Shown in pieces: positions 7,070 through 14,228 of a stretch of DNA of 16,046 nucleotides (positions are counted from its first letter, which is position 1; every line of letters starts with the position of its first letter). The notes below the pieces were generated by a model. It saw nothing but the letters and a program-made list of their open reading frames with translations, made no database searches and was not told the origin of the DNA. The DNA lies in NCBI GenBank assembly GCA_037146835.1, contig JBAWWI010000046.1, positions 1 to 16,046 of the forward strand, given 5' to 3'. A program made the translations under genes and the position numbers. This stretch comes from IMCC26256 sp037146835. GTDB lineage: Bacteria; Actinomycetota; Acidimicrobiia; IMCC26256.

Positions 7070-7791
7070 GCGGCTGCTTTTCGCGAATACAGGATCACGC
7101 TCTTACCGAGTACAGGGTTAAGTGCGTTGTCGATGCTGTTCAGCCACTTGGGTTGTTTCATCAACTGGTATACGAGGATGTCGTGGTATTTGCGTGCGAA
7201 GAAGCGCTCGGATTCCTGTACGCCACCTGCACAACGAATCCACCAGTAAGGGGAGTGCAGCGCGTGGGCGAAGCCATGACCCTCAAGGGTAAGACCAGTG
7301 CGACGGAGTTTGGCCTCTAGGTCAGCGCGTCGGTAGATACGCACATGCCCACCTGGAGTGTCGTGGTACTTGTCGTCTAGGGCCCAGCAGATGCGCTCAG
7401 GGAAGCGGTTCGGCACGGTTACTGCCATGCGTCCACCTGGCTTGAGAACACGGGTTAACTCTGCAATTGTCCTGTCATCGGCCCACAGGTGCTCAAGGAC
7501 CTCAGAGGCAATAACGATGTCGAACGAGTTATCAGGGAACGGCAAGTTGAGTGCGTCGCCGTTGCAGACGCCTCCTGCTGCCTCCATCGGGTTGCCAGGG
7601 ATCTCGCCGGCAGCGATCATGCCGCCGATGATTCCGCGAACGTCTTTTAGCTCGGACTCGGAGTAATCAAGTGCCACCACTACTGCTCCGCGACGCCATG
7701 CCTCGAACGCGTGGCGCCCGCCACCACAACCCATGTCGAGGATGCGGTCACCGGTGCGTAGACCTATGCGGTCAAAGTCAACTGTAAGCAT
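7066..7791 (-). CDS. Class I SAM-dependent methyltransferase (Methyltransf_11 type)
   Basis: 241 aa. Motif I ILDMGCGGGRH is at residues 17-27, the acidic strand-2 end is Asp42 (ALDYSE), FDIVIASEVLEHLWADD spans about 90-106 and the post-III motif LKPGGRMAVTVP is at 116-126, all typical of the Methyltransf_11/UbiE-like fold. The C-terminal region has aromatic stretches (FAHALHSPYWWIRC) that may form the acceptor site. Its ATG overlaps the stop of the glycosyltransferase (TAATG on the minus strand), and its own TGA overlaps the next gene, so all three are translationally coupled. The context suggests methylation of a sugar or lipid-linked glycan intermediate made by the GT4 enzyme. This is inference; the acceptor is not known. 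Confidence 0.9.
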   Translation of the reverse strand: MLTVDFDRIGLRTGDRILDMGCGGGRHAFEAWRRGAVVVALDYSESELKDVRGIIGGMIAAGEIPGNPMEAAGGVCNGDALNLPFPDNSFDIVIASEVLEHLWADDRTIAELTRVLKPGGRMAVTVPNRFPERICWALDDKYHDTPGGHVRIYRRADLEAKLRRTGLTLEGHGFAHALHSPYWWIRCAGGVQESERFFARKYHDILVYQLMKQPKWLNSIDNALNPVLGKSVILYSRKAAA

Positions 7792-9131
7792 TAGAGAGTC
7801 ACGCCCTGCTCTTCGAGCTGCGCGTACCAGTGCTCAAGCATGCCCTCAGCAGTTCGTCTCCACGTAAAGCGATTGAGAACACGATCGCGCCCGGCAGCAC
7901 CGAGACGCTCGCGTAGCTCAGCATCGCCAAGCATGCGACCGATCGCCTGTGCAAGTGCATCTGCATTCCCCGGCTCAACTGTGAGAGCAGCAATGCCATC
8001 TGGGCCGACAACCTCAGGGAGCGCTCCACCTGTTGTTGCGACTAGTGGAACACCACAGGCCATTGCCTCAATAGCGGGTAGCGAGAAGCCTTCATAGAGC
8101 GAGGGTACAACCGCTACCTCTGCCTCTGCGTACAACTCAACAATGCGTTCTTGGGCGACACCTGAGACAAACTCAACTACACCAGAGAGGCCAAGGCGCT
8201 CAATCAATGCAGGGGTTGCGCTCTTCTCTTTTGTGCGACCAATGATGACCAAATGGGCATCGGGGTTCTCGGTACGGAGCTTCGCTAAGCCTTCAAGTAA
8301 AGGCGTTAGGCCCTTCATGGGCACATCTGCGCTAGCTGTGGTCATGATGCGACCCTTAACGCGTTTTACCTCAGGCATCGGCTTGAAGGAGTCTTGATCG
8401 ACACCTACCGGCACGATATGCAGACGATCTTCCTTCACACCCATCTGAGCGATGATGTCGCGCTTGGATGACTCAGAGACGGTGACAAGGCGAGGCATCT
8501 CGCGTGCAACCTTCATCTGCATTCCAAGGAACGCATACCAGCGGCGAAGGTTGAAACGTCGCCACCTGCCAGAGGCGTGCTCGAGCTCGAGGTCGCGGTC
8601 AACAGTGATGGGGTGGTGGAGGGTCGCAACAACCGGCCATCCGTCGTTCATCATTCCGAGAAGCCCGGTGCCGAAGCACTGGTTGTCGTGGATTAGATCG
8701 AAGTCGCCGCGGCGGGTCTCTAGATATTTGCGGGCTCTCATGCTAAATGCCCAAGGCTCCGGGAATCCGGCGCCGCACATGATCGCGAACTCCGCGAGGT
8801 CTACACGATCGCGAAACTCCCATGGCCACGGCACTCGAAATGGATTGCTCGCGCGATAGAGATCTAGCCCTGGCATCTTTACTAGCTGTGAGGGATCATC
8901 AAGCTCTGGGTAGGGCTCACCTGAGATGACCTCGATGTGGTGCCCCATGGCTGCGATCTCGCGTGCGACGTAGCGGGAGTAGACGCCCTGGCCGCCGCAG
9001 TGTGGGTTACCGCGATAGATGAGCCAAGCGATGCGAAGCGGTCGAGCACCGTTCCGATTGCTAGATCGGTCGCGCGTAATCGGCTCGACGGCGGTGTTAG
9101 GCGTGCATTGAGAGGCATCTTGGGAAGGCAT
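7791..9131 (-). CDS. GT4-family glycosyltransferase
   Basis: Retaining GT-B glycosyltransferase of 446 aa, likely using a nucleotide sugar in the cytoplasm. A polar, probably disordered leader of about 30 residues precedes strand 1 (LRIAWLIYRGN), followed by the glycine-rich loop CGGQGVYS (about residues 45-52). The C-terminal domain carries VPVGVD, the donor-binding RIMTTASADVPMKG region, and the E-x7-E motif in LYEGFSLPAIEAMACG (Glu347/Glu355). It is the first gene of a coupled operon with a methyltransferase and a toroid-like protein. I chose the ATG at 9131. The longer TTG at 9170 adds 13 residues, and its nearest G-run abuts the start codon too closely for a ribosome site. A GGGAG 14 nt before the ATG lies partly inside a hairpin arm. 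Acceptor and sugar are unknown. Confidence 0.93.
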   Translation of the reverse strand: MPSQDASQCTPNTAVEPITRDRSSNRNGARPLRIAWLIYRGNPHCGGQGVYSRYVAREIAAMGHHIEVISGEPYPELDDPSQLVKMPGLDLYRASNPFRVPWPWEFRDRVDLAEFAIMCGAGFPEPWAFSMRARKYLETRRGDFDLIHDNQCFGTGLLGMMNDGWPVVATLHHPITVDRDLELEHASGRWRRFNLRRWYAFLGMQMKVAREMPRLVTVSESSKRDIIAQMGVKEDRLHIVPVGVDQDSFKPMPEVKRVKGRIMTTASADVPMKGLTPLLEGLAKLRTENPDAHLVIIGRTKEKSATPALIERLGLSGVVEFVSGVAQERIVELYAEAEVAVVPSLYEGFSLPAIEAMACGVPLVATTGGALPEVVGPDGIAALTVEPGNADALAQAIGRMLGDAELRERLGAAGRDRVLNRFTWRRTAEGMLEHWYAQLEEQGVTL

Positions 9132-9145
9132 GAGTAGTTGATTCT

Positions 9146-9179
9146 CCCGGGGATTGGGTCTTCGGGGCAAACCCCCGGG
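9146..9179 (-). promoter_or_regulatory. Inverted repeats in the glycosyltransferase leader
   Basis: On the minus-strand RNA, CCCGGGG (9179-9173) can pair with CCCCGGG (9152-9146) as a 7-bp stem, or its CGGGG part can pair with CCCCG (9167-9163) as a 5-bp stem with a 5-nt loop. The two pairings exclude each other. The first one buries the GGG of the only Shine-Dalgarno-like GGGAG before the ATG at 9131. There is no U-tract, so it is not an ordinary terminator. Confidence 0.35.
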
Positions 9180-9233
9180 CGGTGAGAGCCTTGATTTAGT
9201 GGCCTAGTGGAGCAGTTCGCGGCTCTGTCCGGG

Positions 9234-9239
9234 TACCCT
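9234..9239 (+). promoter_or_regulatory. Candidate -10 box, leaderless promoter of the S9 peptidase gene
   Basis: TACCCT (TANNNT form) lies exactly 7 nt before the GTG at 9247, and no properly spaced Shine-Dalgarno is present. The surrounding sequence GGNTACCCTCNNNGCT followed by RTG recurs before murA at 12807-12825. No clear -35 hexamer is visible. Confidence 0.5.
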
Positions 9240-9246
9240 CAGGGCT

Positions 9247-11229
9247 GTGAATCCTGATGCTAAGAGACCCTCCGCGGGCGAGGAAGGGGCCCTAAAACCC
9301 GCTCAGGCGTTGGATTTTCGCGCGGTCTCCGAGCCTCGATGGAGCCCTGGGGGCACTCGCTTGGGGTGGCTCGAGGAGGTTGAGGGCTCGACTCGATTCT
9401 TTTTTCTAAATCTGGCCGCAGATCTGCTCATCGGTGCTCCGAAGGGCCTTCGCGCGCGGGTGCGCAGGACGCCCCCGACCTATGGGGGAGCGTGGGCTTG
9501 GCGTGATGATGCCAGTGTTGTAGTTGTTGCCTCTGATGCGCGCGTTGTCTTGCTCGACCTCGAGAACAGTGCCGAGAACAGTGCCGAGAACAGTCTCGAG
9601 CGAAGCCTCATCGATGAAGCTCCAAATGGTCTGGCTTCGCGATATTTAGCGCCCTCGGTATCTAACGATGGAGAGTGGCTAGCGGTATCTCGCGAGCGTA
9701 CTGACTCCATGGAGATTGTGGTCGTCTCGATAGATTCCGCGGTTCATGCGCGTGACGCTCACGAGCACTCGGTAGAGCCAACTGTGATTTCGAGTGCCGA
9801 CTTCGCATGGGACCCAACCTGGTCTCCCGATGGAGCTCTGCTTGCTTGGCATGAGTGGAGCAACCCTGACATGCCATGGGATTCGTCGCGAATTGTCGTC
9901 GCCGATTTCCACGGTGGAGTAGTGAGCAATCAGCGCGTAGTCGCTGGCGGGCCCGATACGCAGGTAGGCCAGCCGCGTTTCTCGCCAGACGGAACGCGCC
10001 TCGCATGGCTAACAGATAGTGATGGTTGGCTGCGTGTATGCGTAGGCGATATAGATGGCTCGAACGCAGCGTTGTTGAATGATGAGCTCGTTGAGGCCGG
10101 TGAGGCACCATGGGGAGCAGGGCAACGCAGCTATGCATGGAGCCCTGATAGCAAGCACATTGCATGGTGTCGTAACGAGAATGGGTTTGGCCGCCTTGTC
10201 TGCGCAGAGGTTGGTGACGAGCAGTCAGGCGATGCAGAAACAATAGAGATAGCGAAGGCATGGCACCATGGAGTCTCATGGGGTCCGCTAGGAATCGCTG
10301 CGATTCGATCAGGGGCGCGCACTCCGCCGCGGGTTGTGCTCTATCCACATAGTGCCGACGTAAGCCGCGCAGGCATGAATTTTGGCGAGCGCATCGAGAT
10401 CGCAGATGGAGACCCAATCGGGTTTGATAAGGCGACCTTCGCTCAGGGTTGCCTTGTAGAGCCCAAGGTGCTGAGTTGGATGAGCGGCGATCTCGAGATA
10501 ACGGGCCTGCTCTACCTGCCGCCCGGGGCTGAGAACGCTCCGCTGATCTTCGACCTGCACGGTGGGCCAACAGGTGCGGCTACTGCTCGATGGAGCCCAA
10601 ATGTGGCTGCGCTTCTATCCCATGGCTGGGCAGTTATTCGCCCAAATCCGCGCGGCTCCTACGGGAGCGGGCGTGCTCACCTGCGCGCATTAGATGGCGG
10701 TTGGGGTGCGTCGGATCTCGATGATGTAATCGCAGGGATAGAGGCAGTATCTAGCGCTGCCGATGTTGACTCCATGAATCTCAACCCCCCTCGCATCGCC
10801 ATAACCGGTGGGAGCGCAGGAGGGATGCTTGCGCTACTCGTAGCGCTTCTTCGCCCCGACCTTGTAAAGGCCTGCATCAGCGTCTATGGAGTTACAGATC
10901 TTTTCTCGCTTGCGGAGACCGATTACAGATTCGAGAAGCACTACGCGCAGAGGCTCGTGGGTGAGTTGCCAGAGGCTCGCGATCTATACGTTGAGCGCTC
11001 GCCGATAACACATGCGCATCGCTTGAGCGTCCCAACGCTGATGCTCCATGGAGATGCAGACGAAGTGGTGCCAGTGGCACAGATGCGAGACTTCGTTGCG
11101 GCAGCGCGCGCAGGTGGCGCCGATATCGAGTCGCACGAATACGCAGACGAGGGGCACGGTTGGTCTAGGCCTGAGACGGTCCGGGATGATTTTGAGCGCA
11201 CCGTAGCGTTTCTTGAGAAGTGGCTGTAA
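9247..11229 (+). CDS. S9-family peptidase (prolyl oligopeptidase/acylaminoacyl-peptidase type)
   Basis: 660 aa serine peptidase. The N-terminal two thirds is a beta-propeller with TolB/WD40-like blades (for example DPTWSPDGALLAWHEW, QPRFSPDGTRLAWL, YAWSPDSKHIAWC), which limits access to short peptides. The C-terminal alpha/beta-hydrolase domain carries NPRGSYGSG, the nucleophile elbow GGSAGG (Ser523), Asp605 in HGDADEVVP and His637 in DEGHGW, a complete triad with family spacing. There is no signal peptide, so it is cytoplasmic and likely clears short or N-acylated peptides. The GTG start sits 7 nt after a TACCCT -10-like box, suggesting a leaderless mRNA. Residues 106-117 contain a short ENSA tandem repeat in a propeller loop. 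The stop is followed after 2 nt by the next gene's ATG, so the two are likely cotranscribed. Confidence 0.95.
   Translation: MNPDAKRPSAGEEGALKPAQALDFRAVSEPRWSPGGTRLGWLEEVEGSTRFFFLNLAADLLIGAPKGLRARVRRTPPTYGGAWAWRDDASVVVVASDARVVLLDLENSAENSAENSLERSLIDEAPNGLASRYLAPSVSNDGEWLAVSRERTDSMEIVVVSIDSAVHARDAHEHSVEPTVISSADFAWDPTWSPDGALLAWHEWSNPDMPWDSSRIVVADFHGGVVSNQRVVAGGPDTQVGQPRFSPDGTRLAWLTDSDGWLRVCVGDIDGSNAALLNDELVEAGEAPWGAGQRSYAWSPDSKHIAWCRNENGFGRLVCAEVGDEQSGDAETIEIAKAWHHGVSWGPLGIAAIRSGARTPPRVVLYPHSADVSRAGMNFGERIEIADGDPIGFDKATFAQGCLVEPKVLSWMSGDLEITGLLYLPPGAENAPLIFDLHGGPTGAATARWSPNVAALLSHGWAVIRPNPRGSYGSGRAHLRALDGGWGASDLDDVIAGIEAVSSAADVDSMNLNPPRIAITGGSAGGMLALLVALLRPDLVKACISVYGVTDLFSLAETDYRFEKHYAQRLVGELPEARDLYVERSPITHAHRLSVPTLMLHGDADEVVPVAQMRDFVAAARAGGADIESHEYADEGHGWSRPETVRDDFERTVAFLEKWL
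9562..9594 (+). repeat. 12-bp in-frame tandem repeat (three GAGAACAGT units)
   Basis: GAGAACAGT occurs at 9562-9570, 9574-9582 and 9586-9594, separated by GCC, giving a 12-bp period with perfect copies. It encodes ENSAENSAENS at residues 106-116 of the S9 peptidase. Perfect nucleotide identity suggests recent slippage expansion. The length is a multiple of three, so copy changes keep the frame. Confidence 0.9.
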
Positions 11230-11231
11230 AT

Positions 11232-11909
11232 ATGGCGCGATCTAAAACTCTCAAGTACACAAACAGGTTTGCCGCCCCGAAGCGCGCGAATAATCAGGGC
11301 GATCGCGCTCTGCTTCTCGCTCACGGTGCAGGTTCAGACCTAGACGCACCTGCACTTATTGCGGTCACCGATGCGCTATCTGCACTCGGTGTTCCATCGC
11401 TGCGCTTCAACTATCCATACCGGGATGCAGGCAGGCGAGCCCCCGATCGCCCCAATGTTCTCCTCGAAGCAACACGCACCGCGGCGGCCGACCTCTCGCG
11501 CCTCACGGGTCTCGCCCCTGAGCGCATCGTCGTTGGGGGAAGATCAATGGGCGGAAGGTACTGCTCGCTCGCGGTTGGGGATGAGCAGGATCCACTCGGT
11601 CCACTCGGTGCACTCGGGCTGCTCCTCCTTGGATACCCACTCCACCCTGCCGGTAAGCCAGAGAAGCTGCGTGTCGAGCATCTAAAGCGCATCACTATTC
11701 CAACGCTCTTCGTAAGCGGCACCAGGGATGCTCTCGGCGCTCAACCGGAGCTCCGAAAGGCTGCTCGCCGCGTCAAGGGTCAAGTCTCTTGGCACTGGAT
11801 CGAGTCTGGCGATCACGGGTTCAAGCCGCTGCGATCTAGCGGGCTAAGCGCCGAGGGTGTTCTCGCTGAGATGGCGGCGGCCTCTGCGGCTTGGGTGGCC
11901 TCGCTCTGA
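11232..11909 (+). CDS. Alpha/beta hydrolase, KANL3/TEX30-like family
   Basis: 225 aa small alpha/beta-hydrolase without a lid domain. The oxyanion strand is LLLAHGAGSDLD, the PSLRFNYPYRDAGRR segment is characteristic of the KANL3/TEX30-type hydrolases, and the nucleophile elbow GGRSMGGR (Ser105), Asp166 (VSGTRDALG) and His195 (SGDHGF) form a full triad. Family members are poorly characterised esterase-like enzymes; the substrate is unknown. A GTG at 11220 overlapping the S9 peptidase end would add 4 residues, but the ATG at 11232 is better spaced from GAGAAG (11215-11220). It follows the peptidase by 2 nt, indicating one operon. A 9-bp tandem repeat lies in the middle of the gene. Confidence 0.88.
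   Translation: MARSKTLKYTNRFAAPKRANNQGDRALLLAHGAGSDLDAPALIAVTDALSALGVPSLRFNYPYRDAGRRAPDRPNVLLEATRTAAADLSRLTGLAPERIVVGGRSMGGRYCSLAVGDEQDPLGPLGALGLLLLGYPLHPAGKPEKLRVEHLKRITIPTLFVSGTRDALGAQPELRKAARRVKGQVSWHWIESGDHGFKPLRSSGLSAEGVLAEMAAASAAWVASL
11592..11618 (+). repeat. 9-bp in-frame tandem repeat inside the hydrolase gene
   Basis: CCACTCGGT at 11592-11600 and 11601-11609 is followed by the imperfect copy GCACTCGGG at 11610-11618. It encodes PLG-PLG-ALG just after the nucleophile helix. A minor feature, probably slippage. Confidence 0.75.
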
Positions 11910-11943
11910 CGGCATAGTCGCGCAGCGGGTAACGTCAGTGGCC

Positions 11944-12756
11944 GTGAATACTCTCAAGCTTGAAACTCATGGACACATAGCCCGCCTTGTAATGAACCGC
12001 CCAGAGAAGCTCAATGCTTTTAGTGTTGAGATGTGGGATGAGATGCGAGAACTCGGCGCAGAGTTGGTCGCTAACCCCGGCGATATTCGTGTCTTGATCC
12101 TCAGCGGAGAGGGTCGCGCATTCTCGAGCGGCATCGACACCACAGTCTTCAGCGAGGGCGTAGGGCTCACCGCTCCAACAAAAGATGAGTCCAAGCACGA
12201 AGACCCAACGGTTGACTCAATTCTTCGCACCCAGGATGCATACAACTGGCTCGAGGAAGCACCGTTCGCAACCATCGCTGCAGTGCGCGGTTATGCACTG
12301 GGCGCTGGATTACAGGCAGCGCTCGCATGTGACATTCGCGTCTTTACTCATGGAGTGAGTGTCGGATTACTAGAGCTTAAGTACGGCATCATGCCTGACC
12401 TCGGCGGAACGCAGCGCCTAACTCGCCTTGTAGGGCCAGGTAAAGCCAAGGAGATGATCTTTACCTCTGCACGCCTTGATGGTGAGGCCGCGTTTGCTCT
12501 TGGAATCTGTGAGCAGCTCGTCTCCGATGAAGAGTTGGAGTCAACTGTTGATGCACTAGCGACGCGAATCGCAGCGCAGCCTCCACTCGCTATTAAGAAC
12601 TCCAAGCGTGCGGTCGCAGCCGCTGGGCACCTACCACTTCGCGAGGGGCTTCTCGTTGAGGCAGTTGGGCAGGCCGAGTGCCTTCGCTCTGCTGACATGG
12701 GCGAGGCGATCGGCGCATTTATTGAGCAGCGCCCGCCGGTTTTCCGCAACGCCTAA
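11944..12756 (+). CDS. Crotonase-family enzyme (enoyl-CoA hydratase/isomerase)
   Basis: 270 aa crotonase-fold enzyme acting on acyl-CoAs. The N-terminal MNRPEKLNAF is standard. The oxyanion-hole segments are GRAFSSGID (57-65) and RGYALGAGLQAALACD (115-130). At the two catalytic positions of rat enoyl-CoA hydratase, Glu144 is replaced by Gln124 while Glu164 is kept as Glu144. Asp152 follows eight residues later in LELKYGIMPDLGGTQRL. The Glu/Asp pair with that spacing is as in dienoyl-CoA isomerase (Glu196/Asp204), so isomerase or atypical hydratase activity is possible. In-frame upstream starts lie inside the preceding hydrolase gene. The GTG at 11944 gives the usual N-terminus, and TAACGT (11930-11935) ends 8 nt before it, so a short-leader promoter is possible. 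GTG 11938 is an alternative. Fatty or branched acyl-CoA metabolism is likely. Confidence 0.9.
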   Translation: MNTLKLETHGHIARLVMNRPEKLNAFSVEMWDEMRELGAELVANPGDIRVLILSGEGRAFSSGIDTTVFSEGVGLTAPTKDESKHEDPTVDSILRTQDAYNWLEEAPFATIAAVRGYALGAGLQAALACDIRVFTHGVSVGLLELKYGIMPDLGGTQRLTRLVGPGKAKEMIFTSARLDGEAAFALGICEQLVSDEELESTVDALATRIAAQPPLAIKNSKRAVAAAGHLPLREGLLVEAVGQAECLRSADMGEAIGAFIEQRPPVFRNA

Positions 12757-12809
12757 GTAAAAATCACCGGAATCCTCTCTCCTTGATGGTGAGGGTGCGT
12801 TTCGGTGGC

Positions 12810-12815
12810 TACCCT
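12810..12815 (+). promoter_or_regulatory. Candidate -10 box, leaderless promoter of murA
   Basis: TACCCT ends 7 nt before the ATG at 12823. No Shine-Dalgarno lies between, and the flanks match those before the S9 peptidase gene. This favours ATG 12823 over the in-frame GTG at 12805, which lies upstream of the box. Confidence 0.5.
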
Positions 12816-12822
12816 CGTTGCT

Positions 12823-14076
12823 ATGTCGCAGGTACGTATTCGCCCAGGTGATCCGCTTAGTGGAACTCTGCGCGTCCCGGGTGCCTCTAAGAACTCTGGT
12901 TGTAAGCAACTAGCAGCGGCATTGCTCGCTCGTGGCACCACAACCGTGACGAACGCTCCAACGGTTGCAGACCTTGAGGTGATGCTCGAGGTGCTCACTT
13001 CAATTGGAGCGAGGGTTGAGCGCATCAACGCTGACACCCTGAGTATCGACACCACTGCGCACCTAAACCCAGAGGCACCATACGAACTTGTATCGATGAT
13101 GCGAGCCTCGATCAATGTCTTGGGGCCGCTACTTGCAAGATGCGGCGAGGCGCGAGTCGCAATGCCAGGGGGCGACAACATCGGGCAACGCAAGCTCGAT
13201 ATGCACTTCCGTGGTCTAGAGGCAATGGGTGCGACCCTTCAAGTGAGTCACGGCTTTATCGAGGCAACGTGCAAGCAGTTAATCGGTGCACGTATCACGC
13301 TTGATTTCCCAAGTGTTGGCGCGACCGAGAATCTCATCAGCGCAGCGGTAACCGCTGATGGAGTAACGGTAATTGAGAACGCTGCGCGAGAGCCCGAGAT
13401 TCGTGACCTCGCCGCGTTCCTCAATGAAATGGGTGCGCGCATTGAAGGCGCTGGTACCTCAACGATTGAGATAACAGGAGTGGGCGAACTCGCGAGTGTC
13501 GATACCGAACTCTGCGGTGACCGAATTGATGCTGGGACTTTTCTCATGGCCTGCGGTGTCGCTGGTGGCGATATAACGCTTGAGGGAATTCGCTTCGACC
13601 AACTTGAGATGGTGATTGTCAAACTCCGCCAGATGGGTATGGAGATCACAGTCACCGATAGCGGACTTCGCGCACAAGCAGATAAGCGCCTGAAGTCAGT
13701 TGATGTTGCGACTCTCCCGTTCCCAGGTTTTGCCACCGATTTCATGCCTATGACTGTTGCTCTGCTATCGGTTGCTGATGGCACCTCAATAGTGAGCGAG
13801 AACATCTTCGATAGCCGCTTCTCATTCATCGATGAGTTGAACCGCATGGGCTCTGATATCCGCACCGAGGACCGCCACGCTGTGGTGAGGGGAGTGGAGC
13901 GCCTCTCCGGCGCACCGGTAAGAGCATTCGATGTGAGGGCCGGTGCAGCGTTGGCGATCGCAGGACTACGCGCCGAGGGCGAGACCATCGTCCATGACTG
14001 GCACCACGTAGATCGAGGATACGTAGACCTGCCGGGGCGCCTCGCCTCCATAGGGGCAGATGTAGTTCGCCTCTAG
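12823..14076 (+). CDS. murA: UDP-N-acetylglucosamine 1-carboxyvinyltransferase, Asp-type
   Basis: Transfers enolpyruvate from PEP to UDP-GlcNAc, the first committed step of peptidoglycan synthesis, in the cytoplasm. 417 aa, two inverse beta/alpha domains. The Lys-Asn pair (Lys23-Asn24) of the UDP-GlcNAc site is present in VPGASKNSGCKQ, with one residue more than the usual VxGAKN. The loop MPGGDNIGQRKLDMH carries Asp118 where E. coli has the catalytic Cys115. Mycobacterial and chlamydial MurA have the same change and are intrinsically insensitive to fosfomycin, so this enzyme should be too. Arg123 corresponds to Arg120, and PGFATDFMPM holds the general-base Asp. The C-terminus HVDRGYVDLPGRLASIGA is standard. 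ATG 12823 is favoured by homologue length and by a -10-like box ending 7 nt upstream. Confidence 0.95.
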   Translation: MSQVRIRPGDPLSGTLRVPGASKNSGCKQLAAALLARGTTTVTNAPTVADLEVMLEVLTSIGARVERINADTLSIDTTAHLNPEAPYELVSMMRASINVLGPLLARCGEARVAMPGGDNIGQRKLDMHFRGLEAMGATLQVSHGFIEATCKQLIGARITLDFPSVGATENLISAAVTADGVTVIENAAREPEIRDLAAFLNEMGARIEGAGTSTIEITGVGELASVDTELCGDRIDAGTFLMACGVAGGDITLEGIRFDQLEMVIVKLRQMGMEITVTDSGLRAQADKRLKSVDVATLPFPGFATDFMPMTVALLSVADGTSIVSENIFDSRFSFIDELNRMGSDIRTEDRHAVVRGVERLSGAPVRAFDVRAGAALAIAGLRAEGETIVHDWHHVDRGYVDLPGRLASIGADVVRL

Positions 14077-14096
14077 GTTCTTAAACAGGCGGCCCA

Positions 14097-14142
14097 AACC
14101 CCTTTGAGACCTGAAACACCCGAGGCGGTCCGGAGTGGGGTT
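14097..14142 (+). other. Possible stem structure in the murA-nfu intergenic region
   Basis: AACCCC (14097-14102) can pair with GGGGTT (14137-14142), and inside it GACC (14108-14111) with GGTC (14127-14130). There is no U-tract. It lies in the 152-nt gap between murA and the Nfu gene, which also holds a 5-bp hairpin TGGCC-7 nt-GGCCA at 14182-14198. I find no tRNA, small gene or known riboswitch in this gap. Confidence 0.25.
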
Positions 14143-14213
14143 GCTAGGCGTGGCAGACTAGGAGGGAATTACAGAGCGAGCTGGCCACTCAGAGGCCAAT
14201 CAAGATTTAGACC

Positions 14214-14219
14214 GAGAGG
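14214..14219 (+). promoter_or_regulatory. Shine-Dalgarno deciding the Nfu start
   Basis: GAGAGG lies 9 nt before the ATG at 14229 but only 1 base before a possible TTG at 14220, so the ATG is the functional start. Confidence 0.6.
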
Positions 14220-14228
14220 TTGGATGCG

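Noticed and set aside
9662..10570. 302-aa open frame on the minus strand opposite the S9 peptidase
   Set aside because: It lies entirely inside a well-supported peptidase gene with complete family motifs. The translation is low-complexity and Arg/His/Ser-rich with no recognisable domain, as expected for a shadow frame.
13248..14051. 267-aa open frame on the minus strand opposite murA
   Set aside because: The Ser/Arg/Pro-rich translation without motifs mirrors the codon pattern of murA, which is certain.
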